Below are positions 17,598-27,224 of a DNA stretch of 64,000 nucleotides, in pieces (within the stretch, counting starts at the first letter, position 1; every line of letters starts with the position of its first letter). Location of the stretch: positions 871,781 through 935,780 of the forward strand of contig NZ_SHKN01000001.1 of NCBI RefSeq assembly GCF_004217115.1, in the 5' to 3' direction. The stretch comes from Ancylomarina subtilis. Lineage in GTDB: Bacteria; Bacteroidota; Bacteroidia; Bacteroidales; Marinifilaceae. The notes below the pieces were generated by a model. The model had not been told where the DNA came from. It ran no database searches and saw nothing but the letters and a program-made list of their open reading frames with translations. Both the position numbers and the translations under genes were made by a program.

Positions 17598-18734
17598 TTA
17601 ATTTTCTATTTTAATTTTTTGAACAAACACAAGTGACACAACACATAGTATTGCTCCTGCAATAAAAGGAATTTGCCAATGCCACATCCACAATAAACCA
17701 CCACAAACCGGTATCACAACAGCCGATATATGATTTATGGTAAAGCCAACTGCCATCGAAGGCGCAATATCTTTCTTATCTCCTGTTTTATGAAAATAGG
17801 TATTGATACCCATAGAAAAACCAAAGAAGATATGGTCGATGATATAAAGAATTGCAACCACCAATCCATTCTCAATAAAGGCATACCCCAAGAACACAAA
17901 AATCAGACTAATGTATTCCAAACTGAGCATTTTACGCTCACCGAATCGATTAATTCCCTTGGCGATATAAGGCGATATAAAATAAGTGATGATGTTATTA
18001 ATGATGAAAAGCAAAGCAATATTTTGCACACTAAACTGATATTTCTGAACCAGCATAAACACGGCAAAAACAACAAAAATCTGTCGACGTGCTCCACTTA
18101 AAAAATTCAAAACATAGAACAGCCAATAGCGCTTTCGAAGCACCATCCCTTTATTCTGCGCTGGAATATCCTTATTTTCCGGTTTCCAGAAAAAAGCCCA
18201 AAAGGCTAACAGTACGATTATGACACCCGCAACAATAAAATTCATTTGCAGTGATAAGTGCCCAGCCAACAACCAAATAAACGCTCCCATCGCAACATTG
18301 GCAACTGCAGCCCAACTCTTCTGTTTTGCAAACACAAGAGGAGCCTGTTCGTAATTAAAATACTGAAGCGTTAAAGATTTATTCGTCGTTTCAAAATAAT
18401 GAAAGCCAATCGACATGATTAGGGTAGTAAAAATCAGTCCATAAAACGAAGGGAAAAAACCTGTCATGGCCACACCTATACCAACCAACAATACTGAGAT
18501 AGCTGACAAGCGATGTTCGCGTACAAAAAACAGAACGTAAATCACCAGAAGGGCTAAAAAACCTGGAATCTCTCGAACAGATTGAATCACCCCCAACTGA
18601 AAGCCATTAATTCCAACTTCGTCAACGGCCAAATTATTAAAGAGTGTACGCCAAGCCTGATGTCCTGCAGTTGCTGCAACCACCAACAGCATCAAATAGG
18701 CATACATTTTATTTTGTTTGAGTTCCTTCAGCAT
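17598..18734 (-). CDS. MFS transporter
   Basis: A 378-residue inner-membrane permease with about twelve hydrophobic helices and no cleaved signal. The first loop carries the sequence NNLAVDEVGINGFQLGVIQS, and the middle loop between helices 6 and 7 is basic (NKGMVLRKRYW). The general topology is that of the major facilitator superfamily, with a shortish length. The DHIFFGFSMGINTYFHKTGD segment near 305-325 may belong to the substrate path. Substrate is unknown. It is the promoter-proximal gene of a possible operon with the helical-repeat gene and the YchJ-like gene, and is divergent from the nitroreductase at 18828. Confidence 0.85.
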   Translation of the reverse strand: MLKELKQNKMYAYLMLLVVAATAGHQAWRTLFNNLAVDEVGINGFQLGVIQSVREIPGFLALLVIYVLFFVREHRLSAISVLLVGIGVAMTGFFPSFYGLIFTTLIMSIGFHYFETTNKSLTLQYFNYEQAPLVFAKQKSWAAVANVAMGAFIWLLAGHLSLQMNFIVAGVIIVLLAFWAFFWKPENKDIPAQNKGMVLRKRYWLFYVLNFLSGARRQIFVVFAVFMLVQKYQFSVQNIALLFIINNIITYFISPYIAKGINRFGERKMLSLEYISLIFVFLGYAFIENGLVVAILYIIDHIFFGFSMGINTYFHKTGDKKDIAPSMAVGFTINHISAVVIPVCGGLLWMWHWQIPFIAGAILCVVSLVFVQKIKIEN

Positions 18735-18827
18735 AGTACATGTATAAATTAGGCCTGCAAAGTTATAAATAGAAACTTTAATGGACCTGAAAAATTCGTA
18801 TTTTTACAAAGAATTAAAAAGACAACT

Positions 18828-19343
18828 ATGAGCTTAATCGATATTATCAAAAACCGTTACTCGGTTCGTGCCTACTTAGATAAAGAGGTCGAAGAAGAAA
18901 AATTACTTCAGATACTTGAAGCGGGACAATATGCCCCCTCTGCTGTCAACTTTCAGCCCTGGCATTTTATTGTGATTCGCGAAAAAGAAAATCACGCTAA
19001 GTTTTCTGAAATTTATCATCGCGATTGGTTTAACGAAGCACCTGTTTACATTGTAATTTGTTCCGACCACAGTAAATCGTGGAAACGCGCTGAAGATGAA
19101 AAAGACCATGCCGATATCGATGCAGCAATCACAACCGATCACATGACTCTGCAAGCAACAGAACTCGGTCTTGGCACCTGCTGGATCTGCAACTTTCATG
19201 TTCAAAAATGCCGTGATTTCTTTAATCTTCCGGATCATATTGAACCTGTTGCCATCCTGTCTCTAGGTTACCCTGATACAGAGAAACAACCCGTGAAAAA
19301 GAGAAAAAGCCTAGAGGAAATTGTGCACTGGGAAAAATTTTAA
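18828..19343 (+). CDS. Nitroreductase family flavoprotein
   Basis: A 171-residue FMN-dependent oxidoreductase. N-terminal motif IKNRYSVRAYLDKEV carries the Arg and Ser pattern that binds the FMN phosphate, APSAVNFQPWHF (about 36-47) is the second flavin contact, and LGLGTCWICNF (about 122-132) plus AILSLGYPD near 150 complete the fold. These proteins reduce quinones, nitro compounds or other acceptors with NAD(P)H; the true substrate is not predictable. It is short but within the family range. The CobW-type gene starts 68 bases downstream in the same direction and may be co-transcribed. Confidence 0.9.
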   Translation: MSLIDIIKNRYSVRAYLDKEVEEEKLLQILEAGQYAPSAVNFQPWHFIVIREKENHAKFSEIYHRDWFNEAPVYIVICSDHSKSWKRAEDEKDHADIDAAITTDHMTLQATELGLGTCWICNFHVQKCRDFFNLPDHIEPVAILSLGYPDTEKQPVKKRKSLEEIVHWEKF

Positions 19344-19411
19344 TTGTTGATCTTTAATTGAAGACTTACAATTCACCATTTCACTATTAACAAGACGATT
19401 TAGCAACATAT

Positions 19412-20368
19412 ATGAGTAAGATACCCGTAACAGTTATTACTGGTTTTTTAGGAGCTGGAAAAACCAGTCTCCTAAATCAACTAATTAAAAATCATTCAGA
19501 AAAAAAATTCGTTGTTATCGAAAATGAATTTGGCGAAGAAAATATCGATTCTGAACTTGTCACAAACATTAACGATCAAAACTTATTTGAACTAAGCAAC
19601 GGGTGTATTTGCTGCAACCTATACACCGAACTCTTTCTGGTACTCGAAAACCTGATCAAAACCAATCACAATTTCAATCATCTCTTAATTGAAACAACCG
19701 GGATTGCTGATCCAGGCAATATTTTAGCTTCATTTATATCTGATCCGGGTATTAAAGCAAAATTCGAACTCGACTCTGTCATTTGTTTGGTTGATGCGGC
19801 TAATGCAACTCAGGATTTGAAAAATGAAGAAGTTCTCAACAAACAAATTGCCATTGCAGACACACTTATAATCAACAAAATTGATTTGGCCACAAATGAG
19901 ACTGTAAACAAACTCAGTTCAAAACTTAAAGAGATAAACCCGACTGCAAGCCTTCACAAAACAAGTCAGTCCGATATAAAAGACAAGCAATTACTGGATG
20001 TATATGCCTATAATCCACAGAACATCTATCAATTTTTGTTCTCAGTAGAAGGACAAACAAATTCGAAACACGAACACAGTATTGAAAATTTTTGTTTTAA
20101 AAGCGATCGCCCATTCAATCAAATGAAATTGGCTGCCTGGCTGGATGCCTTTTTACAATTCAATTCGGATACCATCTATCGTGTAAAAGGGATTCTGAAT
20201 ATCTCAGGAGTCGATAATCGCATTCTGTTACAATCCGTCCATACACAAATTCAGGCGACTGTAGGTCGCCCATGGACTAATGATAATAAAGAAAGTAAGA
20301 TTGTGTTTATCGGAAAAACACTGAATCGGGAAGTGCTGGAAAAAAATCTACTGGAACTCTGTGACTAA
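19412..20368 (+). CDS. CobW/COG0523 family metal-chaperone GTPase
   Basis: A 318-residue cytosolic GTPase of the G3E family, which delivers metals such as Zn or Co to target proteins or cofactors. Walker A is G11-FLGAGK-T18; the metal-binding CxCC motif is C65-I-C67-C68 in SNGCICCNL; ETTGIADPG (Walker B region) lies near 91-100, and the guanine-specificity motif is NKID near 150. The C-terminal CobW_C domain spans about 225-315, with HEHS just before it. No cobalamin genes are nearby and no zinc-regulator site was seen, so the target is unknown. Ends just before the terminator at 20374. Confidence 0.92.
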   Translation: MSKIPVTVITGFLGAGKTSLLNQLIKNHSEKKFVVIENEFGEENIDSELVTNINDQNLFELSNGCICCNLYTELFLVLENLIKTNHNFNHLLIETTGIADPGNILASFISDPGIKAKFELDSVICLVDAANATQDLKNEEVLNKQIAIADTLIINKIDLATNETVNKLSSKLKEINPTASLHKTSQSDIKDKQLLDVYAYNPQNIYQFLFSVEGQTNSKHEHSIENFCFKSDRPFNQMKLAAWLDAFLQFNSDTIYRVKGILNISGVDNRILLQSVHTQIQATVGRPWTNDNKESKIVFIGKTLNREVLEKNLLELCD

Positions 20369-20373
20369 ATAAA

Positions 20374-20405
20374 AGCCACAACGATAGATAAACATCGTTG
20401 TGGCT
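20374..20405. terminator. Bidirectional terminator between CobW and histidine kinase genes
   Basis: Arms AGCCACAACGAT and ATCGTTGTGGCT pair perfectly over twelve bases around an eight-base loop. The T-rich side is on the minus strand, so it mainly ends the histidine kinase transcript, but the stem should also stop the convergent one. Confidence 0.85.
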
Positions 20406-20430
20406 TCACAAACCAACCTATGAAAAATAT

Positions 20431-22338
20431 CTAATTAACTTCGCAAAACACATTCGGATTTATCAGTAATGCCGGGTCATAATCTACGTAAGGAAGTGTG
20501 AAATAAAAACAAGACCCCACGTTCTCAACAGATTCTACCCAAACTTTTCCTCCCATCGATTTCACAAAAGCACGTGTTATGGATAAACCCAGTCCCAATC
20601 CGCCATATTCTCGTATATCAGATTCCTGAACCTGTCTGAAATTTTCAAAAATAGTTTTAAACAGATCTTCTGAAATTCCTATTCCGGTATCTTTGACATA
20701 AAACTCAATCAAATCGCCCTTCTTATCATAGCCGATTTCAACACAACCATCGTCAGTAAATTTGATCGCATTATCGATAAGATTTCTGAATATTTTTTGA
20801 AGATATAATCGATCAGCACACACCTTTTTCACACTGATATTCTTAATCAATCTGATTTCCAAATTTTTCTGATCTGCTATTTTTTTATATTCCCTCTCCA
20901 TATCTGATAACAATCCATCAATATCAATCAGCTCCATTTTAATATCTGAATGCCCCGATTGCACCTTGGCAATATCGACTATCTCATTCACAACATTCAA
21001 CAACTGATTCGAGTTTTCAGAAATGATATCCAAATAACTAACTCGATCTTCCATACTAACATCGGGGGAGGCTAAAAATTCTGCAAAGCCAAGTATCCCA
21101 TTCATGGGGGTGCGGATCTCGTGTGAGATATTATTCAAAAATGCATTTTTAAGTTCATCAACCTTACTGGCATCCAATTGTGCCTGAATCAATTCATTTT
21201 TAAGCAGATTCTCTCTTTTTGCGTAGTATATGAAAAAAAACAACAGTCCAAAAACCAACAAACCAACCGATAAAATCAGATAGGCATACTTCCGACTCAT
21301 TTGAATAAAAGAGCTGGGTTTATTAATGACAATCCAGTCAGATGGAAAGGTTGAGGGAACAAGTTTTGCCTTCTTCAATTCCTTATAATCCAGATAACAT
21401 TGGTTTGGACTTTCCTCTAAAACCGGAATCTCTTCAATGGCTTTTCCTTTCAAAATTTGATCTGCAATCTTCAACGCTTCCTGAGTCTGTCTGTAATGAT
21501 GAATTAAAAAACCACCTACAATACCCTCATTCAGACCATGTTTCCATAAATGATAAATTGGCAAATCACTATTTTTCTTTAAAAAATCCAATCCTTCGTA
21601 AAAAGGCTTGTATTTAAAATCCTTATCCCTGTAAAGCGACAACAACAAAAGAGCCTTCTCCCCTTTTAGCTTTTTCAAATTCGTTTCAAACTCCGAAAAA
21701 CTAAGTTCAGCCAAATTAAGCTCATGAACATTAATTGCTGTATTGTAACCTTTTAGATTCAGAACCCTATTCAAATCGGTTTTCCCTGATTCACTATTGT
21801 CACTAATCACATACATTTCCTCGAGCTTGGGGTTTAACGTCTTTGCGAGATTTATCGTTTCCTTTATTGATATATCTTCAACCACCCCGGTACAATGGGC
21901 ATTTGCATTTTGTTTCCTGGCCAAGTCGATATTATTTATTCCCCAAAAAACAATGGGTTTGCCCTTAAACAGATCCTGCTCATATTTCAAAACATACTCC
22001 AAAGCATAATCATCTGCAACCAGAAATAAGTCATAGGGCTTCCTTTTGGACAATTTATAAGACAGAAAATCATGAAAATGCTGAACATATACATCGTCAA
22101 CAAATTCTTTGCTATTCATGAACTCCACATCAATATGATAATGGGTTGTATCTATAAATTCCTGAATTGCTTTCGCAGAATGAATATAAGTTGGAAAATT
22201 GCTATTGTAAGAGTCAATTAGGCAAATTCTTTGTCGTTTTGTTTCTCTTACTTTTTGTGAAAACAGATTAAAAGGTAAAAATAAAACGACAATCAGCAGA
22301 CAATAGTGCAAAGAACAGGCTCTATTCTTCACTCTCAT
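20431..22338 (-). CDS. Sensor histidine kinase with ABC-substrate-binding-type periplasmic domain
   Basis: The start is placed at the second Met (22338), giving a clean signal peptide; the annotated frame could begin eight codons earlier at 22362. Residue numbers here follow the longer frame (643 aa). A periplasmic domain (about 40-345) resembles the ABC_sub_bind family (RICLIDSYNSNFPTY, IVFWGINNID). A TM helix lies at 358-380. A short coiled linker leads to HisKA with phospho-acceptor H414 (NNISHEIRTPMNG), then HATPase_c with the N box (RNLIDNAIKF), G1 (DTGIGIS) and G2 (GGLGLGLSI). No receiver domain or adjacent response regulator is present, so the partner is unknown. The sensor probably binds a small solute. 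Confidence 0.9.
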   Translation of the reverse strand: MRVKNRACSLHYCLLIVVLFLPFNLFSQKVRETKRQRICLIDSYNSNFPTYIHSAKAIQEFIDTTHYHIDVEFMNSKEFVDDVYVQHFHDFLSYKLSKRKPYDLFLVADDYALEYVLKYEQDLFKGKPIVFWGINNIDLARKQNANAHCTGVVEDISIKETINLAKTLNPKLEEMYVISDNSESGKTDLNRVLNLKGYNTAINVHELNLAELSFSEFETNLKKLKGEKALLLLSLYRDKDFKYKPFYEGLDFLKKNSDLPIYHLWKHGLNEGIVGGFLIHHYRQTQEALKIADQILKGKAIEEIPVLEESPNQCYLDYKELKKAKLVPSTFPSDWIVINKPSSFIQMSRKYAYLILSVGLLVFGLLFFFIYYAKRENLLKNELIQAQLDASKVDELKNAFLNNISHEIRTPMNGILGFAEFLASPDVSMEDRVSYLDIISENSNQLLNVVNEIVDIAKVQSGHSDIKMELIDIDGLLSDMEREYKKIADQKNLEIRLIKNISVKKVCADRLYLQKIFRNLIDNAIKFTDDGCVEIGYDKKGDLIEFYVKDTGIGISEDLFKTIFENFRQVQESDIREYGGLGLGLSITRAFVKSMGGKVWVESVENVGSCFYFTLPYVDYDPALLINPNVFCEVN

Positions 22339-22698
22339 AATTAAGGCATTATCTAATAGCATTCGGGTATATTTTGATCATAGATTAGTTGTAATGAATG
22401 CCCAATTTACTAATAAAGATAGGGACTTCCAAATTTTGACAAAAATACAAATAACATACACTAACATTTTAATTTAACCCATCAAACACTCTTTTCATAT
22501 AGATTAATAGATACTTAAAGCTTAACATATCAATACAGTAATAATTAATCTTATATCGAATTTATTTATTAAATAATTCATCCTGTTAATGATCCAATCT
22601 TAATTAAATAATCCCAAAATAGAATCGGACATTTTTTTAAAACAAATGACAGAAAAACGAACAAGATGAATATCAGCTTAATAAGTAAGAAAAAAACT
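22339..22698. other. AT-rich intergenic region between divergent genes
   Basis: About 360 AT-rich bases holding the promoter zones of the histidine kinase (minus) and the phosphoesterase (plus). Nothing beyond the -7 box listed next could be recognised. Confidence 0.5.
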
Positions 22699-22706
22699 TA
22701 TCTTTG
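22699..22706 (+). promoter_or_regulatory. Bacteroidota-type -7 box (TATCTTTG)
   Basis: Exact match to the TAnnTTTG -7 consensus, 32 bases before the phosphoesterase start. No TTG -33 element is seen at the usual distance. Confidence 0.5.
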
Positions 22707-22737
22707 TCGATGTTATTTTAAAAGATAAGAATCGAAT

Positions 22738-24003
22738 ATGAAAGCCAGCGCCTTTTTGATCATTCCACTTTTAATCTTCATGCTCATTGTGGATTTATAT
22801 ACCTACCGAGGTTTAAAACCGCTTATAAATAAAATCCCCAATGCCTTTGTCAGGAAGATATTTAAACAACTTTACTGGTTGATTTCAATAGGTATGTTTG
22901 CTGCTTTCGTTCTGTTCTTCTTACGAATAAAGTATGTCCAGAGAGCAGAAGCCTATGTCTATTTCAGCTACTTAATAGGTGCTTTTGCCCTATTTTATAT
23001 ACCCAAATTTGTTCTGATTCTTTTCGTATTACTTAAAGATGTGCAGAAGGCTGTGAGTTGGCTCATTAGAGCGCTTACAAATGTGAAGAAAGAAAATAAG
23101 TTTGAATCAAAATCGAAAAGAAAAATGGAACGATCCGAATTCCTGTATCAAATGGGCTTAGTGCTTGCCGCAATCCCCTTTGCCTCTATCCTGTATGGGG
23201 TCACCAAAGGGAAATTCAAATTTCGAATCATGCATGAAAGTTTGAACTTCCCTAACCTACCCAAGGCATTTCAGGGTCTGAGAATTGTACAAATTTCAGA
23301 TATACATCTGGGGAGTTTTAATAAAAATTTCGAAAAAATTGAAAAAGCCGTTGAACTTATCAACGAACAAAAGCCTGATATCATTCTCTTCACAGGCGAT
23401 TTGGTGAACAACTTTGCCGAAGAAACCGAAGGCTGGGCGCCAATATTGGACAAAATGGAAGCCCCAATGGGTAAATATTCAATTTTGGGCAACCACGATT
23501 ACGGGGATTATTCCCACTGGCCATCACCTGAAGACAAAGCCGATAATCTTAAACGAATCAAAGACTTCCACAAAAAAATTGGTTTTAAGTTACTCTTAAA
23601 TGAAACCGAAAGACTGAAGATTAATGATGATGAAATTGCACTGATTGGTGTTGAGAACTGGGGTAAACCACCTTTCCCTCAGCATGGAGATCTGGATCTT
23701 GCTATGAAAAACACGGACGATTTATCATTCAAACTCCTCATGAGCCACGATCCGTCACACTGGGAACAAAAAGTATTGGATACGGATATTGACCTCACCT
23801 TCGCAGGCCATACACATGGTATGCAATTTGGTATTGAAAGAGCTGGAATAAAGTGGAGTCCTGTACAATACAAATACCCACGCTGGGGCGGCTTATACAA
23901 CGAAGGCAAGCAATTTATATATGTCAACCGTGGCTTTGGCTATATCGGCTTTCCCGGACGAATCGGGATGCCACCTGAGATCACTTTAATTGAACTCAAC
24001 TAA
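22738..24003 (+). CDS. Membrane-anchored metallophosphoesterase (YkuE/YaeI-like)
   Basis: A 421-residue protein with four N-terminal membrane helices (about 2-20, 44-62, 76-104 and 133-152), followed by a calcineurin-like phosphoesterase domain. The metal-binding blocks are in order: DIHLGS (about 186), FTGDLVNN (about 220), LGNHDYGDY (about 250) and GHTHGMQFG (about 360). The NHD and GHTH motifs are typical of YaeI-type enzymes, some of which hydrolyse UDP-diacylglucosamine or phospholipids. The substrate is unknown here. It is a single gene, convergent with the SpoIIE gene downstream. Confidence 0.92.
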   Translation: MKASAFLIIPLLIFMLIVDLYTYRGLKPLINKIPNAFVRKIFKQLYWLISIGMFAAFVLFFLRIKYVQRAEAYVYFSYLIGAFALFYIPKFVLILFVLLKDVQKAVSWLIRALTNVKKENKFESKSKRKMERSEFLYQMGLVLAAIPFASILYGVTKGKFKFRIMHESLNFPNLPKAFQGLRIVQISDIHLGSFNKNFEKIEKAVELINEQKPDIILFTGDLVNNFAEETEGWAPILDKMEAPMGKYSILGNHDYGDYSHWPSPEDKADNLKRIKDFHKKIGFKLLLNETERLKINDDEIALIGVENWGKPPFPQHGDLDLAMKNTDDLSFKLLMSHDPSHWEQKVLDTDIDLTFAGHTHGMQFGIERAGIKWSPVQYKYPRWGGLYNEGKQFIYVNRGFGYIGFPGRIGMPPEITLIELN

Positions 24004-24104
24004 GAGAATAAGCGTAAAAGTTATAAGGACAGGGCTTAAAAGGAACACGTTTACAAGGGTAAAAAGTGCACTTTGCTCTTTCTGATTTTCAGCCTTGAAA
24101 AAGT

Positions 24105-25289
24105 TTAAATAAAATTCAAATTCACATCCTTCAGGAACTTCTCCTCGAGCAAACGTACCACACGTTTGACTACAGTGCGGCGAATTTCCAACTCAACCGG
24201 CAGATTGGGATCCTGATGAGCCAGATTAATACGTGTTCCGTTGATGATAGAGATCTGATCACTTTGAAGCAGATAGTGTACAATCTGATCAGCGGGCCCT
24301 TCTCCCAATTGATAATTGGAATCATAATCCTCTAATATTCGAGCCACCTTACCAATGGTTAGAATCCCTTCAGTCACCAGATTAATGCCCTCCATATAAG
24401 CAATTGGAGGCAGTTCCGGATCGCTGATCGTCATACCCGGTGCAAATTTCAAGCCCAATTCTCTGGCAATAATTTCAGCTGTAGAACCACCACAAATGAT
24501 TTTCTTTCCTTTAAAATGATAGACTCTCATAGCCAATTCCGAATCCTTTTCCATCTCGAATGGAGGTCCTGTACACAATAACAATTTGCGAGGCTCTCTA
24601 AAATAGATCACGCCTGCACTGGTGTCGTCCTTGGGTTCATCCTGATCGTTGCGCGAGGCACGTTTCACAATCCTCTTCCCAAGTGCATTGGACGAAATAT
24701 AGGGTGAGGTTTTTATAACCTGTGTCACAAAATCAACAACATTATCGAGTCCCCAACCAAAAGGATAAGCCTGACTTCCCATACCCGACTGCATAATACC
24801 GTCAGACCAAAAAAGAATTCGATCCTCTTTTTTTGCATTAAACTGACAGGCTCTTAATACTTTTCCTTTGTTCTCTTCACTTTCAAGTTCAATATTCTCC
24901 CAGCCCGGATCGAAAAATTTGTCCCCCCGCATGATCACGCAATCGGGATTATCGAACTCCATAATTCGAGTCGTTCCATCGTATTCAATATCGACAATGG
25001 TAAACGTAGAATAGCTCACCTTTCTCACACTACACACAGGCAGCGTGTTCATAATAATCTCAGCAATGGTTTTAAAATCCTTATGCTCAATGGTAAAATT
25101 CATTGCCATAGATGCTGTCAGTGTAGCCAAAACATTGGCTTTCACACCGCTCCCCATGCCATCGCTAAGAATAACGATTGTGCGGTTTTCTTCCTTAATT
25201 CGTCGCGACAGAAAGACATCTCCACAAATCATGTCGCCATGATGAAACAATTGTGGGCAATCTATATCCAGGTGAAACTTCTCCTCCAT
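24105..25289 (-). CDS. SpoIIE-type PP2C serine phosphatase (second copy of the module)
   Basis: A 394-residue protein with an N-terminal PP2C/SpoIIE phosphatase domain (about 18-215). Metal-binding aspartates are D43 in LSDGMGSG, an Asp in ILFWSDGIMQSGMG near 178, and DD in PKDDTSAG near 222. The C-terminal 170 residues form a separate domain with KKIICGGSTAEIIARELG, shared with the SpoIIE gene at 27557, which has exactly the same length. Such phosphatases dephosphorylate anti-anti-sigma factors or other Ser/Thr targets. It is the last gene of the operon and follows a HydS-like gene by 49 bases. Gene context suggests that hydrogenase redox state is its input; the target is unknown. Confidence 0.9.
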   Translation of the reverse strand: MEEKFHLDIDCPQLFHHGDMICGDVFLSRRIKEENRTIVILSDGMGSGVKANVLATLTASMAMNFTIEHKDFKTIAEIIMNTLPVCSVRKVSYSTFTIVDIEYDGTTRIMEFDNPDCVIMRGDKFFDPGWENIELESEENKGKVLRACQFNAKKEDRILFWSDGIMQSGMGSQAYPFGWGLDNVVDFVTQVIKTSPYISSNALGKRIVKRASRNDQDEPKDDTSAGVIYFREPRKLLLCTGPPFEMEKDSELAMRVYHFKGKKIICGGSTAEIIARELGLKFAPGMTISDPELPPIAYMEGINLVTEGILTIGKVARILEDYDSNYQLGEGPADQIVHYLLQSDQISIINGTRINLAHQDPNLPVELEIRRTVVKRVVRLLEEKFLKDVNLNFI

Positions 25290-25337
25290 AGGGATTTATA
25301 GTGTTAGTTTGGGCATTACCTCATTTATCCATCACAT

Positions 25338-27176
25338 CTACTTATCGGTCGTGTGAGATTTGATGATAGAATTCAAAATTTTCTCTGTTTTAGATGCTGA
25401 TTCGCCCAACAAAAAGGCAATTTGCTGAACCGTTTGCAGGTTCTCCTTTATCACATCTTTAGCACGGCCAATCACTTCCTCTTTGCGAACTTCCGGAGCA
25501 TACAAATCGCGGACAATACCACCAACGACTTTATTCTTCTTAATGGTAAATACAGAGACATTAAATAAGCGACTACCAAAATGCACATCCTTTTTCAGAA
25601 TATCTTCACCATTCATTAGTACGGTTGAAAACAGGCGATGAAAAGGAATAACTTTGGATAAGTCAGCATCAACCAAACCCGGGATAATTTCGTTTAACAG
25701 CTTGGTTTCTTCTCCCAGGAGATTAACAAAACTGTTATTCGACTCAATAATTTTAAGATTCTCATCAACAATGACAACACCTGTGGGAAGCTTCTGAAGC
25801 ATAGCAGAAACCGTTTCGCTGGCTTCCATAGCTAATCGGTGTTCCTCTTTAGCTTTACTTTCCGATTCTTTAAGCGCAATCTTCGTTTGAGTCAGTTTTT
25901 CATTGGTTTCGCCTAATTTCTTGATATAGGCATTCATATTTTTAATGGTAACCGAAGAGCATTGCTCAAACTTGGCAAGCCCCTGAACCTTGGCTTCTGC
26001 AAATTTCCTGCAGGTTTCGTAACCACATGACCCACAGCCCAGCTGATCTTCAATTTTACTTTTCCCCATTTTATCGAGAACAGCCTGTACCTCTTCCTCT
26101 GTAGGAATAGGAAGTCTCATATCCTTCACCTTAAAATTTCGTGATAAATCGATATGCCTATAGGTATCTATTTCTTTTTGCCATTGCTTTTCATCAAAGG
26201 TGTTCAAGCGCTTACGCACATATTGAACAACCTGTGAGCGACGAGAAAATTTACGCCCCCCTTTTGATGTTCCAGGTCCCATAATACAACCATCACAATA
26301 AAAAAGATCGAGATGTTGATTCAGATTGCTACTGCTGTGAAATTCTTCCAGTGAGCGAAGAAAATTATTACGTCCCTCTGTGCTGATGATATTTCCCCGA
26401 AGCATGCTGTTATCAATTTCAGCAGCCTGAAACAAACCGTGGCTCACCGGGAAAAGCCCTCCAATACGAGCGAATGGTGGATCAAATTCTGAAAATTCAA
26501 CCTTCTTCTCCGTAATGCCACTTTCCTTAAAAAGTTTTCTTAATTCAATAAAACTGAGAACAGCTTGAATCTCCCCATCGCTTTTATTAAAATATTTCAC
26601 ATCATCCTTACTCGCGACACAAGGAGAAAGCGAGACAATTTTAACATCCTGTCCGTATTTCTCACGAACCACCTTAGCCATTGCAATTATTGGATTGACT
26701 ATAGGCGCCAAATTCTCAACCAAATCAGGGTAATAACGCTCCACATGATTCACTAAAACCGGACACTTGGTTGACAGGTAATACTTCCCGTGAAAATTAT
26801 TGAATAACTCTTTGTACTTAAAGGCAACCAAATCTGCCCCGAAAGCTGCTTCAACCACGTAATTAAAACCCAACTCCCTAATCATCCCCACAAAGTGACG
26901 GTAATCGCTTATATCATCGAACTCACCGGAAATGCTTGGATCACAAATAGCAACAACCTTCTCATCACGTTTGAGAAGATCCTTCACGTAATCTTCCTCA
27001 TTGCGATACACAATAGCCTCCTGAGCACAAATACTAACACAATTACCACAACCAATACAACGATTTGCAATAATATGGGCGTGATTATCTTCAATTTTAA
27101 TAGCCTTAGCAGGACAAACCCGAATACAGGTATAACTCAGGTTACATTTATCCTTATTTGTGGTAATCAGTTGCAT
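25338..27176 (-). CDS. HydS-like sensory [FeFe]-hydrogenase with degenerate H-cluster motifs
   Basis: A 612-residue protein. Order: two N-terminal [4Fe-4S] sites (Cys 11, 17 and 21; Cys 40, 43, 46 and 50), [FeFe]-hydrogenase large-subunit domain (about 70-320), PF04060-type Fe-S module (C381, C384, C389, C406), coiled coil (415-450), PAS domain (about 455-570) and an amphipathic tail. The active-site loops are altered. L1 is TKC138P, with Lys where catalytic enzymes have the proton-transfer Cys. L2 is PC186VASKDD, so the cyanide-contacting Lys position is Ser. L3 is C294DGC297, one residue shorter than CxxGC. I expect a poor or absent H-cluster, so this is probably a redox or PAS sensor. The neighbours support a signalling role. 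Confidence 0.88.
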   Translation of the reverse strand: MQLITTNKDKCNLSYTCIRVCPAKAIKIEDNHAHIIANRCIGCGNCVSICAQEAIVYRNEEDYVKDLLKRDEKVVAICDPSISGEFDDISDYRHFVGMIRELGFNYVVEAAFGADLVAFKYKELFNNFHGKYYLSTKCPVLVNHVERYYPDLVENLAPIVNPIIAMAKVVREKYGQDVKIVSLSPCVASKDDVKYFNKSDGEIQAVLSFIELRKLFKESGITEKKVEFSEFDPPFARIGGLFPVSHGLFQAAEIDNSMLRGNIISTEGRNNFLRSLEEFHSSSNLNQHLDLFYCDGCIMGPGTSKGGRKFSRRSQVVQYVRKRLNTFDEKQWQKEIDTYRHIDLSRNFKVKDMRLPIPTEEEVQAVLDKMGKSKIEDQLGCGSCGYETCRKFAEAKVQGLAKFEQCSSVTIKNMNAYIKKLGETNEKLTQTKIALKESESKAKEEHRLAMEASETVSAMLQKLPTGVVIVDENLKIIESNNSFVNLLGEETKLLNEIIPGLVDADLSKVIPFHRLFSTVLMNGEDILKKDVHFGSRLFNVSVFTIKKNKVVGGIVRDLYAPEVRKEEVIGRAKDVIKENLQTVQQIAFLLGESASKTEKILNSIIKSHTTDK

Positions 27177-27224
27177 GGGACAGCGAATTTAGGGTGTAAA
27201 AATACGGGGATCAAAAGTCAGAAC

